A DNA stretch of 64,000 bases from Flavobacterium sp. UMI-01 (GTDB lineage Bacteria; Bacteroidota; Bacteroidia; Flavobacteriales; Flavobacteriaceae). The notes under the pieces were generated by a model that did not search any database, had not been told where the DNA came from, and worked only from the letters and a program-made list of their open reading frames with translations. This document shows positions 45,280 to 55,092 of this stretch, in pieces. The stretch covers positions 124,001 through 188,000 of the forward strand of contig NZ_BPLU01000019.1 in assembly GCF_019656315.1 (NCBI RefSeq), read 5' to 3'. Positions within the stretch are counted from its first letter, which is position 1; every line of letters begins with the position of its first letter. A program made the position numbers and the translations under genes.

Positions 45280-47265
45280 CTACCAAACAATCGGCATGAA
45301 AACAGTCATCTCTGCTTGTCCTCTGTTGCTCCAAGCATAATAAGGAACCAATTGCGTTTTAAACGATTTGAACTGAGGTTTAGAAACCACTTGGTACATC
45401 TCATCTGTTTTACCTTCTCTAATCAAAAGTTCCGCGTTGACAACCGTTATTCCGCCTAAGAAATCGGCTTTATGTTCAGCTACCAGTGGGCTGTTTCCGT
45501 TAATATATACATCTAAGATTGAAGCTTCTGTTGGTAAATCTGGCGTTTCCACACAATATACTATAGGCCCTCTTTTAACAGCCACTTGATTTCTTACTTC
45601 TTCAATTCGGTCGTGACCTTCTACCAAAGTTACTTCCATTGGCATGTCTAAAGTAATTACATCACCAGCTTGCCAAACTCGGTTGATTGTAGCAAATGAA
45701 CCTGGATTTACGGCTACAGTTACCGCTTCACCATTAACGGTTAAGGTACTTCCCTTAGCCCATTTTGGGATTCTTACTTTAATATCAAAAGCAGTGTTTT
45801 TACATGCTTCTACTGTAATTTTCACTAAACCTTTCCAAGGGTACTCAGTGTCCTGTGATAGTTTAATTGGACTACCATCCAAGAGCGTTGTATCCAACAT
45901 ATTTCCACCAAATAAAATCACTGCCACACCATTTTCAGACAGGTTATACGCCCATCCTGAACTGTTGCAAATGGTTCTCACTAGGTTTGGAGGACAACAA
46001 AAACACTCTAAATAAGGTTGTCTTACAGGACTTTCGGTAACATCTTTATGCGCTTCGTAATCACGAGCGTTGTTTACCATTCGCAACGGATTAGAATAGA
46101 AATACTCTTTTCCTTCTAAACTGATTCCTGACAAACCACTATTATACAGTACCAACTCGATGATGTCAGCATATTTAGCATCTTCTTTGATACCTAACAT
46201 TCGATTGCTGAACATAGCATTACAAAGGTTAGCACAAGTTTCATTATAGGCAGTCATATTAGGCATCATATACGCATCTATGAATCCCTCTTCAATCATT
46301 TCTCTATTAGAAGACGCACCATAATGTGCCTGACCTACTGCTCCGGTAACATACATTTTTTTATCAGTAACATTTTCCCATAATCTGTCAAGAGCATCAA
46401 TAAGGGCTTTTTCACCTGTTTCAGCATAAACATCTGCTGCACCTGCATAATAATACAAGGCAAGTACCGCATGTCCTACGGCTTCATTTGCTTCTCTTAA
46501 CGGAGTGCGCTCTTGCACCATATCACCAATAGGATATCCTACGGTCGTGGAATCATGCTTGATTTCATAAGTCCCTCTTCGGTTGATGAACTTTTCAGCA
46601 AGTGCTAAGTATTTTTCATTTTTTACAGTTCTGTACAATTCCACCAATCCCATAATTTGAGTTTGGTTGAAACCAAAACGTTGATAATGCTTGGTTTCAG
46701 GCATGAAATAAACACACAATAAATCAGCCATTTTAACAGCAATATCCAAGAAGTTTTTCTGTCCTGTAATACGGTAATGAACAGAAGCTGCAATAAACAA
46801 ATGCCCAAAATTGTACATTTCGTGGTATTTTCTATTTTCAAATCGGTCTGCACCTTCGGTAATTTGGATATGAGTGTGAATGTATCCGTCTTCTTCTTGC
46901 GCCTGAGCAATAATGTCAATGTACTCATCCAATTCTTTTAACAAAGATTCGTTTTTGGTAAGTCCATACACATAGGTTTTGGCTTCCATAAATTTATAGA
47001 AATCCCCATCATGCCAATAAAAACCTTTATGTACCCCTTCTTTTAAACCCGCAGCAATTTTGAAATTATTTAATCCGTGTCCAATATCTCCACATAATAA
47101 ATCTCCCATGTACGGAAGCATTTTTTCCTCAGCCGTTTTTACTTTTTCAGCCCAAAAACCTGCATCCCATTTACAGTCTCCAAAATTGATGCTCTTTAAT
47201 TTTACAAAAGGACTCTCAGAATTATTCGTAATCGCTTTTGTATGAAAGTTTGAAATAGTACTCAT
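45280..47265 (-). CDS. GH127 family glycoside hydrolase (3,6-anhydrogalactosidase candidate)
   Basis: The 661-residue protein is a GH127 (DUF1680) enzyme with an (alpha/alpha)6 barrel and C-terminal beta domains. The zinc and nucleophile residues of the family are all visible: E342 and C344 in AYNETCANLC, and C423 and C424 in YLECFCCPPN, with the same close Glu-x-Cys spacing as in the beta-L-arabinofuranosidase HypBA1. No signal peptide is seen, so it works in the cytoplasm. GH127 members in carrageenan loci release 3,6-anhydro-D-galactose from the chain end, which fits the four enzymes that follow upstream in this operon; arabinofuranosidase activity is an alternative. Confidence 0.88.
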   Translation of the reverse strand: MSTISNFHTKAITNNSESPFVKLKSINFGDCKWDAGFWAEKVKTAEEKMLPYMGDLLCGDIGHGLNNFKIAAGLKEGVHKGFYWHDGDFYKFMEAKTYVYGLTKNESLLKELDEYIDIIAQAQEEDGYIHTHIQITEGADRFENRKYHEMYNFGHLFIAASVHYRITGQKNFLDIAVKMADLLCVYFMPETKHYQRFGFNQTQIMGLVELYRTVKNEKYLALAEKFINRRGTYEIKHDSTTVGYPIGDMVQERTPLREANEAVGHAVLALYYYAGAADVYAETGEKALIDALDRLWENVTDKKMYVTGAVGQAHYGASSNREMIEEGFIDAYMMPNMTAYNETCANLCNAMFSNRMLGIKEDAKYADIIELVLYNSGLSGISLEGKEYFYSNPLRMVNNARDYEAHKDVTESPVRQPYLECFCCPPNLVRTICNSSGWAYNLSENGVAVILFGGNMLDTTLLDGSPIKLSQDTEYPWKGLVKITVEACKNTAFDIKVRIPKWAKGSTLTVNGEAVTVAVNPGSFATINRVWQAGDVITLDMPMEVTLVEGHDRIEEVRNQVAVKRGPIVYCVETPDLPTEASILDVYINGNSPLVAEHKADFLGGITVVNAELLIREGKTDEMYQVVSKPQFKSFKTQLVPYYAWSNRGQAEMTVFMPIVW

Positions 47266-47304
47266 CTTCTTCGTATTAATTATATTTTAGGTAGAAAAAC
47301 CTAT

Positions 47305-48789
47305 TTATTTTATTTTCTTAATTGCTATATCGTCTATAAATAATTTTGGTGCCTTGTCTTTAGGCAAATCTTCTTTTCTTATCTCAATTTTTAACTGATC
47401 ATTTTTAGCTGAAGTAGCTGTTTTATTAATCTCAGCTTCGACAGTAACCCATTGACGACGAGGTAATTTCGGCAAATCTTTAAATACAACCTCCACTTTT
47501 GGGTTTTGTAAACTCAGGTGAATTTTATCTGCAATTCTCCCTTGATCTAGCCATACTTTCATTGATAATTTATATTTTCCAGCAGGAAGATTAATCGCTC
47601 CTTCGGGTGTTATGGCTGTCACTTTATCCACTTCAAGGTGTTCATTTTTTCCATAACCAGAAAATCGCAAACTATTTACTCCTGATGCATAATCACCCTC
47701 AACAATTTCTAGGTATTTGGCAGAAGGCTTATCTATAATCCAAAATTTTTGATAGTCATTTGGTTTAGAGTCTTCAGGAACCATCATTAACGGACGAGGA
47801 TTTTCTTCGAATAAAATAGGCCCTTCAAAACCATAGAATGCTTTGTGTTTTGCCAATAAATTATCGGACGGTTTTTGCCAAACTCTTACGTATTCAATTT
47901 CGAAATCAACAGGTAATTCCTCTTTGTGAGGCATACCCAACCAAAAAAATATTTCAGAATCCAACCAAATTTCCATAGGATTATTCAATACCCAATCCAA
48001 GCCCACATCGTTCTGGGTAAAATGATGTACCAATCGTCCATCAATGAATAATTTTAGGTAATCTTCACCCCATTCAGCTCCATACACATGAAAATCATCA
48101 GCCGTTCTAAAAGGCAAATTTTCGGTATGCTGGAAAACGTTTGTTGGACGTTGTGCCGGAGGACTCCAATCGTGCGCTGTCGCTAAATATGAGTCTTCTC
48201 GAATATTACCCTGTTTTTTTGGTTTCCCCATTAACTCATAAACATCCAACTCCTGCTCATAGCCCAAAGCCCAAAAAGCTCCTGTAATGGCAGCATTACC
48301 TACCTTAGATTTCACCTCCATATAGCCGTTTAAGAAACGTTTTTTAGAAATCACACCCGCGGTAGTAACTGGCATTGGTTTCCCTTCATATTCACCATAT
48401 TTAGCAGTACCCATATTACCATCCGTATAACTCTCTTTGAAAAAAGGATAATCAGGTTCCCATGCGGTTCTTAATTTTAATTTTCCGTCTTCCACGCGTA
48501 CATTGTGGGGCGCAAATTGTGAAGGAGCACGTCCTTTCCAGATATAATATTCCCCGTTTTGACCTTCAACAAACCATTTGGAAGAGTCAATATGTGTTCC
48601 TTCAAATTCATCTGAGATTTCGGTATTTAATACCCAACCTTCTTTGTTTTTTAAATCTGAAAAAGGATACACCTTAGCGCTTCCTTTATTCTCGACAGTC
48701 GTTTCTGTACTTCTTCTTTGGGCGCAACTTACATTTGAAAACAATGCTAAACTCAACAGAAACAGCACCCCTATTTTAATATATTTCAT
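47305..48789 (-). CDS. GH16 glycoside hydrolase with C-terminal carbohydrate-binding-like domain
   Basis: The 494-residue protein has a lipoprotein-like signal (ALFSNVSC, Cys 22). The GH16 domain (about 40-318) carries the ExDxxE motif at E180, D182 and E185 (EQELDVYELMG). The last 160 residues (about 333-494, KFWIIDKPSAKYLEIVEGD ... KLFIDDIAIKKIK) form a beta-sandwich like CBM4/9-type modules, so it probably binds the same galactan. Unlike the GH16 at 36665 it has no T9SS domain and is expected on the outer or inner membrane surface. Confidence 0.88.
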   Translation of the reverse strand: MKYIKIGVLFLLSLALFSNVSCAQRRSTETTVENKGSAKVYPFSDLKNKEGWVLNTEISDEFEGTHIDSSKWFVEGQNGEYYIWKGRAPSQFAPHNVRVEDGKLKLRTAWEPDYPFFKESYTDGNMGTAKYGEYEGKPMPVTTAGVISKKRFLNGYMEVKSKVGNAAITGAFWALGYEQELDVYELMGKPKKQGNIREDSYLATAHDWSPPAQRPTNVFQHTENLPFRTADDFHVYGAEWGEDYLKLFIDGRLVHHFTQNDVGLDWVLNNPMEIWLDSEIFFWLGMPHKEELPVDFEIEYVRVWQKPSDNLLAKHKAFYGFEGPILFEENPRPLMMVPEDSKPNDYQKFWIIDKPSAKYLEIVEGDYASGVNSLRFSGYGKNEHLEVDKVTAITPEGAINLPAGKYKLSMKVWLDQGRIADKIHLSLQNPKVEVVFKDLPKLPRRQWVTVEAEINKTATSAKNDQLKIEIRKEDLPKDKAPKLFIDDIAIKKIK

Positions 48790-48830
48790 TCTTATTTTTT
48801 TATAGTTAAATCGTAAATCATTCTCAACGA

Positions 48831-50396
48831 TTACTTTTTTTGAAGTTTTAATTGAATCTCTTCAATGGTCATGTTTTTAGTTTCAATAAGGTAATAGTAC
48901 AAGATAACGAGTCCTATTGCTACTGTGATGGCATAAAACAACAAAGTATAACTGATTCCCATAGTAGCGAGTTGTTCTGGAAAAAACACTTGGACTAACA
49001 TACTTACGATACTGGTAATTAAGGTAAAAAACGGAATCGCTATCCCCCTAATCGCAATTGGGAAAATCTCTGAAAAAAGTACCCACATAACGGGGCCAAC
49101 TGAAAAGTGAAAAGCCGCAATAAAACTAAGTATCCCAAATAAAATTAATACGGCGTTAATGTCGGCTGCCTTTTGTATCAATTGACTCGAATATTTACGA
49201 GCATCCGCTTCGCCTAAACTCTCTTCTAACGCTTTTTTGAATTCAATATCACTTCCGTATTCTTTACCAGCAATGGTTTGCAATCTTTCGGCATTATTTA
49301 TTGAAGTTAATTCAGTTATTGAAGTTGGAGTTAACGTATATCGTGCTGTCTTGAATCCGTAAAAACAAATTCCCAAACTCAATATAATCCATGCCATTCC
49401 CCAAATAATAAGAGGTCTTCGACCTAATTTATCCACTAGTACCAAACCTAAAACGGTAAACACAATACTAGTTAATCCCACCCAAATAGATTGTACAAAA
49501 GCGGCATCAGTTCCTCCTCCAATTTGTTCAAAAACCGTAGGTGCATAAAATAATATGGCATTAATACCCGTAGCTTGCTGAGCAATCGCAATAGTCATCG
49601 CTATGATAAACGTATTTCGCATCGGCTTGCTGAAAATTTGCTTTAGTTGCGAAACAAGAGACTGATCTTGATTACCAGATTGCATACTTTGAATCATTTC
49701 TTCAATTTGAACATTGATTTCAGCTTCTGGAATTATTTTTCGTAAGGTGTTTTTAGCTTCCTCAGTTTTACCGTTATACACTAACCAAGAAGGGCTTCTT
49801 GGAATAAAAAACAGTAGGATGAGCCACAAAAAAGCAGGTACAATTTCAGAACCAAGCATCCATCTCCAAGTATATTGTTTTATCCCTAAACTAGTAACCC
49901 AAGCAGCATCAGAACTAGTGAGTTGAATGATAGAATAGTTGATAAAATAAGCTGCTGACAATCCCAATACAATATTGATTTGTGTCATGGACACTAATTT
50001 TCCACGCCATTGTGGAGGGGCAATTTCACCAATGTACATCGAAGCTACAGAGATTGAGCTAAAGGCCAATCCACCTAAAAAACGAGCAGCTACTAAGGAC
50101 CAATAGCTTGGTGCCAAAGCCGATGCAATTGCAGAAATCAAATACAATGAGGCAATTATTTGCAGTGTTTTTCTTCTGCCTAAACTATTACAAGCGGAAC
50201 CTGTAAAAAACAAAGCGAGTAACACTCCGATACTAGGTGAACCCACGACAATACCGAGTTGCATCGAATTCAGGTTGAATTCTTCGGTAATAAATTTCAC
50301 TGTACCGGAAATTAAAGCCGCATCAAGTCCAAAAATGAAACCACCAAGGGCTACAATTAAGGCATAAGTAAATGCATTGATTTTATATGAACTCAT
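48831..50396 (-). CDS. Sugar porter MFS transporter
   Basis: The 521-residue protein has 12 likely membrane segments and sugar-porter marks: YALIVALGGFIFGLDAALISG at the start, the GRRKT motif after helix 2, PRSPSWLVYNG after helix 6 and a DKLGRRPL motif after helix 8. A loop of about 60 residues between helices 9 and 10 (SITELTSINNAERLQTIAGKEYGSDIEFKKALEES) is seen also in other Bacteroidota sugar porters. It likely brings galactose or anhydrogalactose across the inner membrane. It lies between two PUL genes with short gaps. Confidence 0.93.
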   Translation of the reverse strand: MSSYKINAFTYALIVALGGFIFGLDAALISGTVKFITEEFNLNSMQLGIVVGSPSIGVLLALFFTGSACNSLGRRKTLQIIASLYLISAIASALAPSYWSLVAARFLGGLAFSSISVASMYIGEIAPPQWRGKLVSMTQINIVLGLSAAYFINYSIIQLTSSDAAWVTSLGIKQYTWRWMLGSEIVPAFLWLILLFFIPRSPSWLVYNGKTEEAKNTLRKIIPEAEINVQIEEMIQSMQSGNQDQSLVSQLKQIFSKPMRNTFIIAMTIAIAQQATGINAILFYAPTVFEQIGGGTDAAFVQSIWVGLTSIVFTVLGLVLVDKLGRRPLIIWGMAWIILSLGICFYGFKTARYTLTPTSITELTSINNAERLQTIAGKEYGSDIEFKKALEESLGEADARKYSSQLIQKAADINAVLILFGILSFIAAFHFSVGPVMWVLFSEIFPIAIRGIAIPFFTLITSIVSMLVQVFFPEQLATMGISYTLLFYAITVAIGLVILYYYLIETKNMTIEEIQLKLQKK

Positions 50397-50429
50397 GTTA
50401 ATTTATGTATTAAAAGTTTGGTTATTGGG

Positions 50430-52328
50430 TTAGTTTTCTGTTCCTATTGTTATTTTGCTATTTATAGAATTAGTCGTTATCTCGGCAGTTTCACCATTCG
50501 TCCAGGTTACTTTTATCTTTAGGTTTTTATCACAAGAACCCAAACCAAAGGGAACCAAATTATTAAAACTTAAAGAATAAGCTGCGCCAGTTGCCCCAAC
50601 ACGTTTCACTTGTTTTGCACCGCAGGATTGCACTTCTACTAATGCGCCCAATGCTGTTGCTTTTCCTGATTTAGAATTCCCTATTTCAAGGGTCAAATAA
50701 TTATTTTTACTAGCCTGTTCTAATTCGTTTTTAAACAAATGCCATTTTCCTCTTTCGTTTCCTATGACCACATCTACCTTTCCATCTAGATTATAATCAA
50801 AACTTTCTACTGCAATTCCTATAGCACCCAATTCTGGTGAAACGATGTTGTGTCCTTTTAATAGTTCATAACCGGCTTTGCCTTTATTCAAGTAAATGAT
50901 AGATTCGTTTGCGTGAATTAAATCACCACGTTTAACAATTACCAAATCTTGATAACCATTATTATCCACATCAGCTACGGTAGCTCCCTCGGTAAACTCT
51001 TCTAAGAACAAATTTGTTTTTTTGGTTATGTTTAAAAATTTACCTCCTTTATTTTCAAGCAGGATAGCTGAGGGTGGTTTTGGATGTTTGTAGTCAGGAT
51101 AGCTTTTCACACCGTGTACAATTCCTGTTGATGGTGCATTGAGACTTCCTGCAATTCTCCATTTATCATTACCAACAAACCCAATATAAAAACCCGACTT
51201 ATCAGAATAATTATCAGGATAACCAAGCGCATTACTGTTAACCAATTTGATGTCTTTACCCGAATGTGTTTCGCCCGAAAATTTATAATCGTAACCCGAT
51301 TCACCTATAAAATACGTATCAGCGTTAGGCCATTGGGACTGAAAATTTTCTAAATTCAACACATCACCTACCTCTAAATCTTCAAACTTAAACTTGCCTC
51401 TTTTGGTATAAAACCCCCATATTTTAGAATTTTTATCAAAAAAAGTTTCTCCTATTTCAAATTCTTTACTGCGTGTAAAATAAAGATCGAAATCACCGTC
51501 ATTATCGAAATCAATTTCACTTATGGAGGTTACATCTGAAATCTTATACGGGAAAATTTTATCCGTAACATCTTCAAAAGTCAAATCCCCTTTTCCTTGA
51601 TAGGCTTTCACATTTCCGTTGCCATACATCAAAATATCGATATATTGATCTCCATTAAAATCCGTCACCAAGGTTTTTTGACCATCGACTTTAATCGCTG
51701 GCAATGTTGACTTTAAAATCAATTCACCTTTGCCGTTGTTTTCATATACATAATTCTCCGTTGCTCCTTTTTTATCAGCATCTGGAAAGGCAAAGTTTAA
51801 CAGATCTAAATCACCATCCTTATCTAAATCAACAAATTTGACTGTACGACCTCTCATCATTTCTAAAGGCATATCAAAATCTGGAACTTCCGTAAATTCT
51901 CTTTTTCTATTTACTTTGAAAATTTTTGAATTCCTTGCATTACTTCCAGAACCTCCACCACGAGAAACGATAATTTCTAATTGTCCATCTTTGTCAATAT
52001 CCCCTACCGAAACGCCATGAATATCACCAATGATAATATCAAACGGTTTATCAAATTTCCCTTTATTGTTCCAGCATACTTGCAGCCCGTAGCCATGGTC
52101 ATTGATTAGCAAATCAGGATAACCGTCTTGATCTAAATCAGCCACCACTGGAGCGTCCCATTTTCTTAAATTCTTTTCTTGTCGTGGAAAATCTTTTATA
52201 ATCTCGACAAAAGCATCTTTTCCTTTTTTAGAACTCGGTGTCTGTCCAACAACGCAAATAGGCAGGCCAAAACAAAAAATACTTGCAACCAAAAATAATG
52301 ACAGCCTATTGTATTCTTTTAAAATCAT
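50430..52328 (-). CDS. VCBS/FG-GAP repeat protein with ASPIC/UnbV domain, second copy
   Basis: The 632-residue protein has a signal peptide (ending FCFGLPICVVGQ) and FG-GAP repeats (VADLDQDGYPDLLINDH, DIDKDGQLEIIVSRG, DLDKDGDLDLLNFAF, DFNGDQYIDILMYGN, DFDNDGDFDLYFTR, DVDNNGYQDLVIVKR, DYNLDGKVDVVIGNE), then an ASPIC/UnbV domain (about 545-625). It is a paralogue of the 630-residue protein at 39755 and shares its order of units, but the sequences differ enough to suggest different partners. It is inside the operon of catabolic enzymes. Confidence 0.85.
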   Translation of the reverse strand: MILKEYNRLSLFLVASIFCFGLPICVVGQTPSSKKGKDAFVEIIKDFPRQEKNLRKWDAPVVADLDQDGYPDLLINDHGYGLQVCWNNKGKFDKPFDIIIGDIHGVSVGDIDKDGQLEIIVSRGGGSGSNARNSKIFKVNRKREFTEVPDFDMPLEMMRGRTVKFVDLDKDGDLDLLNFAFPDADKKGATENYVYENNGKGELILKSTLPAIKVDGQKTLVTDFNGDQYIDILMYGNGNVKAYQGKGDLTFEDVTDKIFPYKISDVTSISEIDFDNDGDFDLYFTRSKEFEIGETFFDKNSKIWGFYTKRGKFKFEDLEVGDVLNLENFQSQWPNADTYFIGESGYDYKFSGETHSGKDIKLVNSNALGYPDNYSDKSGFYIGFVGNDKWRIAGSLNAPSTGIVHGVKSYPDYKHPKPPSAILLENKGGKFLNITKKTNLFLEEFTEGATVADVDNNGYQDLVIVKRGDLIHANESIIYLNKGKAGYELLKGHNIVSPELGAIGIAVESFDYNLDGKVDVVIGNERGKWHLFKNELEQASKNNYLTLEIGNSKSGKATALGALVEVQSCGAKQVKRVGATGAAYSLSFNNLVPFGLGSCDKNLKIKVTWTNGETAEITTNSINSKITIGTEN

Positions 52329-52340
52329 TTTTGCCTTTAA

Positions 52341-53795
52341 TTAGATTGCTGTCGAAACACGTTTCTTAACCAAATAATCTTCTAAAGCTAAGTGCGAACA
52401 GTCATGACCTATTCCGCTATTTTTGATTCCGCCATGAGGCAAATAAATAGCGTATTTCACCCCGTTAATTTGAATTTCTCCAAACTGCAATTCTTCCGTA
52501 AAACGTTGAATTCTTTTGTGGTTATTGGTAAAAATATACGAAGCCAATCCGTATTCAGTATCATTGGCCAATGCTAAAACCTCATCATCAGTTTCAAATG
52601 ACATAATTCCTGCCACAGGTCCAAAAGTTTCATCTCTAAACAAACGACAATCCGTGTTGATTCCTGAAACTACCGTTGGCTCAATCCAGTTTCCGTTTTC
52701 AGGGAATCCAGCAGGGATTTTTCCACCATATTCTAGTTTCGCCCCTTTGCTTACGGCATCCTGAACTAAATCAAACATTCTATCTCTGTCTTTACGACTC
52801 ACAACAGGTCCCATATCTACCGTTTCATTTTCATCGGTACTAAAACCTAATTTCAATTTAGAAGCCCTATCGATATAAGCCGCAAGGAATTTATCATAAA
52901 TGCTTTTGTGAACAAAAATTCGGTTAGCCGCTACACAAATTTGACCGCTGTTTCCAAATTTTAATCCGATGGCCAAATTTAGAGCAGTATCAAAATCAGC
53001 ATCTTCAAACACAATAAAGGGCGCATTTCCACCTAATTCCATTCCTAATTTCTTGATAGAAGTGGTGCTATCGGCGATGATTCTTTTACCAGTAGCAGTA
53101 GAACCAATCATCGTTAAAACGGCTGGAATAGTACTGGTTGTCATCGTAGTAGCCACTTCAGCCGAAGGACCTGCCAAAATATTCACCACACCCGCAGGAA
53201 AATTAATTTCGCTTAAAATTTCGCCAATCAAATAGGTTGACAAAGGCGAATATTCAGATGGCTTAATAATTAAGGAGCATCCTGCTGCTAAGGCTGGGCC
53301 TAATTTGAATCCGACATTCAATAAGGGAAAATTCCAAGCCAAATAAGCTACTGCCACACCCGCAGGTTGTTCTACAATTTTGTGCGTATGGGTGTTTTCA
53401 TAATCTGGAATTTGCTCTTCTCTACGGTTTTTCATTGCCGCTGGATACCATTCTAAGGCATTGGTAATCGCCTCGATATCTTCGGCAGACCCTGCATAGG
53501 TTTTACCCATTTCGTGTACCATCGCCGAACGCAATTCTGCTTCTCTTTCCAGAATCGCTGTTCTTAATTTAGTCATCCAAGCCGTTCTTTCAGCCAAAGA
53601 TAATTTAGACCAATATTGAAATCCTTTTTGAGCTGCTGCTAATGCTTTTTCAGCATCGGCTTTTCCTGCCAGTGCCACCTGAGCAATGGATTCACCTGTT
53701 GCAGGACAAATTACATCTGCTTTTTCGCCGCTTACAGCATCAACTAATGCTCCGTCGATATATAATTTTTTATATCCAAAATTTTGAGTTTGCAT
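52341..53795 (-). CDS. Aldehyde dehydrogenase (DauA-like candidate)
   Basis: The 484-residue protein is a full-length NAD(P)-dependent aldehyde dehydrogenase, with NWNFPL-like AYLAWNFPLLNVGFKLGPALAAG, GSTATGK near 238, general base E in LGMELGGNAPF and nucleophile Cys in SGQICVAANRIFV. It lies 9 bp from the cycloisomerase-like gene on the same strand. In carrageenan catabolism the first step oxidises 3,6-anhydro-D-galactose to the galactonate; this enzyme is the best candidate (DauA in Zobellia terms). Lactaldehyde or succinate semialdehyde are alternative substrates. Confidence 0.8.
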   Translation of the reverse strand: MQTQNFGYKKLYIDGALVDAVSGEKADVICPATGESIAQVALAGKADAEKALAAAQKGFQYWSKLSLAERTAWMTKLRTAILEREAELRSAMVHEMGKTYAGSAEDIEAITNALEWYPAAMKNRREEQIPDYENTHTHKIVEQPAGVAVAYLAWNFPLLNVGFKLGPALAAGCSLIIKPSEYSPLSTYLIGEILSEINFPAGVVNILAGPSAEVATTMTTSTIPAVLTMIGSTATGKRIIADSTTSIKKLGMELGGNAPFIVFEDADFDTALNLAIGLKFGNSGQICVAANRIFVHKSIYDKFLAAYIDRASKLKLGFSTDENETVDMGPVVSRKDRDRMFDLVQDAVSKGAKLEYGGKIPAGFPENGNWIEPTVVSGINTDCRLFRDETFGPVAGIMSFETDDEVLALANDTEYGLASYIFTNNHKRIQRFTEELQFGEIQINGVKYAIYLPHGGIKNSGIGHDCSHLALEDYLVKKRVSTAI

Positions 53796-53804
53796 CTCTT
53801 ATTT

Positions 53805-54962
53805 TTATTTAAATATAGTATTTTTATTCTTTTTATATATAGCATATTCTTCGAGAACCTCTTCATCCACATCGATTCCTAAACCAGGACGATTAGGCAC
53901 ATCAATCATACCATCAACCATTTGGATTTTTGGAAAGGTCAAACGCTCTCTTAATCCATTTTCTGTTTGATCAAATTCCATCAACAAATTAGGTTTTTTC
54001 ATTCTACCCGGCATAATTTCAATATTTGAAATAAAATGAAGTGCCACGTGAATTCCTATTGAAGTACCCCAAGTGTGTGGTATAATATCTACACCGTAGG
54101 TACTGGCAAGAGTTGCGATTCGTTTGGTTTCCGTTAATCCTCCTGTTGAACAAATATCAGGCTGAATAATATCTACTGAATTACTTTTTAGCAATTGTTG
54201 AAATCCAAATCGCAAATACTCACATTCTCCTCCTGAAATAGGGATTGAAGTTTTACTTCGTAATTCTCTGTACTGGTCATAATATTCTGGAGACAAAGGC
54301 TCTTCGAACCATGAAATGTTAAAAGGTTCTACTTTTCTACACAATTCTACCGCTTCTCTTAGATTATAAGCATGGTTTGAATCAATCATCAATTGCATAT
54401 CATCACCCATCAATTCACGCATGCGTTTTACATTCTCAAAATCCTCTTTAATTCCTAAACCTACTTTCATTTTGATGGCTTTAAAACCTTGAGATTTGTA
54501 TAAAATCACCTCTTCTTCAAAATCTTTAGATGGATTTGCATGGTCTGTAAAATACAATCCCGTAGCATAAGGCTGAATTTTAGTTCTATGAGCTCCACCT
54601 AATAAAGTAGAAACTGGAAGTCCTAAAATTTTACCTTTCAAATCCCAAATGGCAATATCAATGGCACTCATAGAAGCTACTAGAATTCCTCTTCGAGCGT
54701 AATCCAATGTTCTACGGTACATATCGTTCCATATTACTTCGTTCTCTAGAGGATTTTTACCTATAACCATTGGTTCTAGAAATTTTATTCCCGCTTCTAT
54801 GACCGTGGCAGGACCATAACCTTCTCCCCAACCATGTGTCCCATCAGAACAGGTTACTTTGACTACACAAATACATCTTTCAGCATATTCCCATTGCGAA
54901 AAGAAAAAGCTTTTTGAAAGGACATCTTTTAATACAAACGTTTCAATTTTTTCAATTACCAT
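53805..54962 (-). CDS. Enolase-superfamily dehydratase/cycloisomerase (DauB-like candidate)
   Basis: The 385-residue protein is of the mandelate racemase group of the enolase superfamily. The KxK pair is in AIKMKVGLG, metal-binding Asp in LMIDSNHAYN, the Glu pair in SWFEEPLSPEYYDQY and SGGECEYLRFG, and a His in IIPHTWGTSIG near 305. In 3,6-anhydro-D-galactose use the second step turns the anhydrogalactonate into 2-keto-3-deoxygalactonate, done by an enzyme of this superfamily (DauB). Galactonate dehydratase would be the alternative. It sits with the aldehyde dehydrogenase and aldolase. Confidence 0.82.
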   Translation of the reverse strand: MVIEKIETFVLKDVLSKSFFFSQWEYAERCICVVKVTCSDGTHGWGEGYGPATVIEAGIKFLEPMVIGKNPLENEVIWNDMYRRTLDYARRGILVASMSAIDIAIWDLKGKILGLPVSTLLGGAHRTKIQPYATGLYFTDHANPSKDFEEEVILYKSQGFKAIKMKVGLGIKEDFENVKRMRELMGDDMQLMIDSNHAYNLREAVELCRKVEPFNISWFEEPLSPEYYDQYRELRSKTSIPISGGECEYLRFGFQQLLKSNSVDIIQPDICSTGGLTETKRIATLASTYGVDIIPHTWGTSIGIHVALHFISNIEIMPGRMKKPNLLMEFDQTENGLRERLTFPKIQMVDGMIDVPNRPGLGIDVDEEVLEEYAIYKKNKNTIFK

Positions 54963-55092
54963 TTTTCTCTTGAATTTATAAGCAGCTCACCGCTTTACTA
55001 TGTTTTAAATTTGATTTTACTTTTTCTAAAAGTAAAGTTAGCCCAACTCTTATCGCTAAATAGTACTAAAATTACCTTTTGATAAACCATTG

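Noticed and set aside
55050..55076. A seventh operator before the cycloisomerase-like gene
   Set aside because: Only one half-site (GGTAAT) is good; the second is offset by one base and no -7 box is found at 38 bp, so I do not count it.
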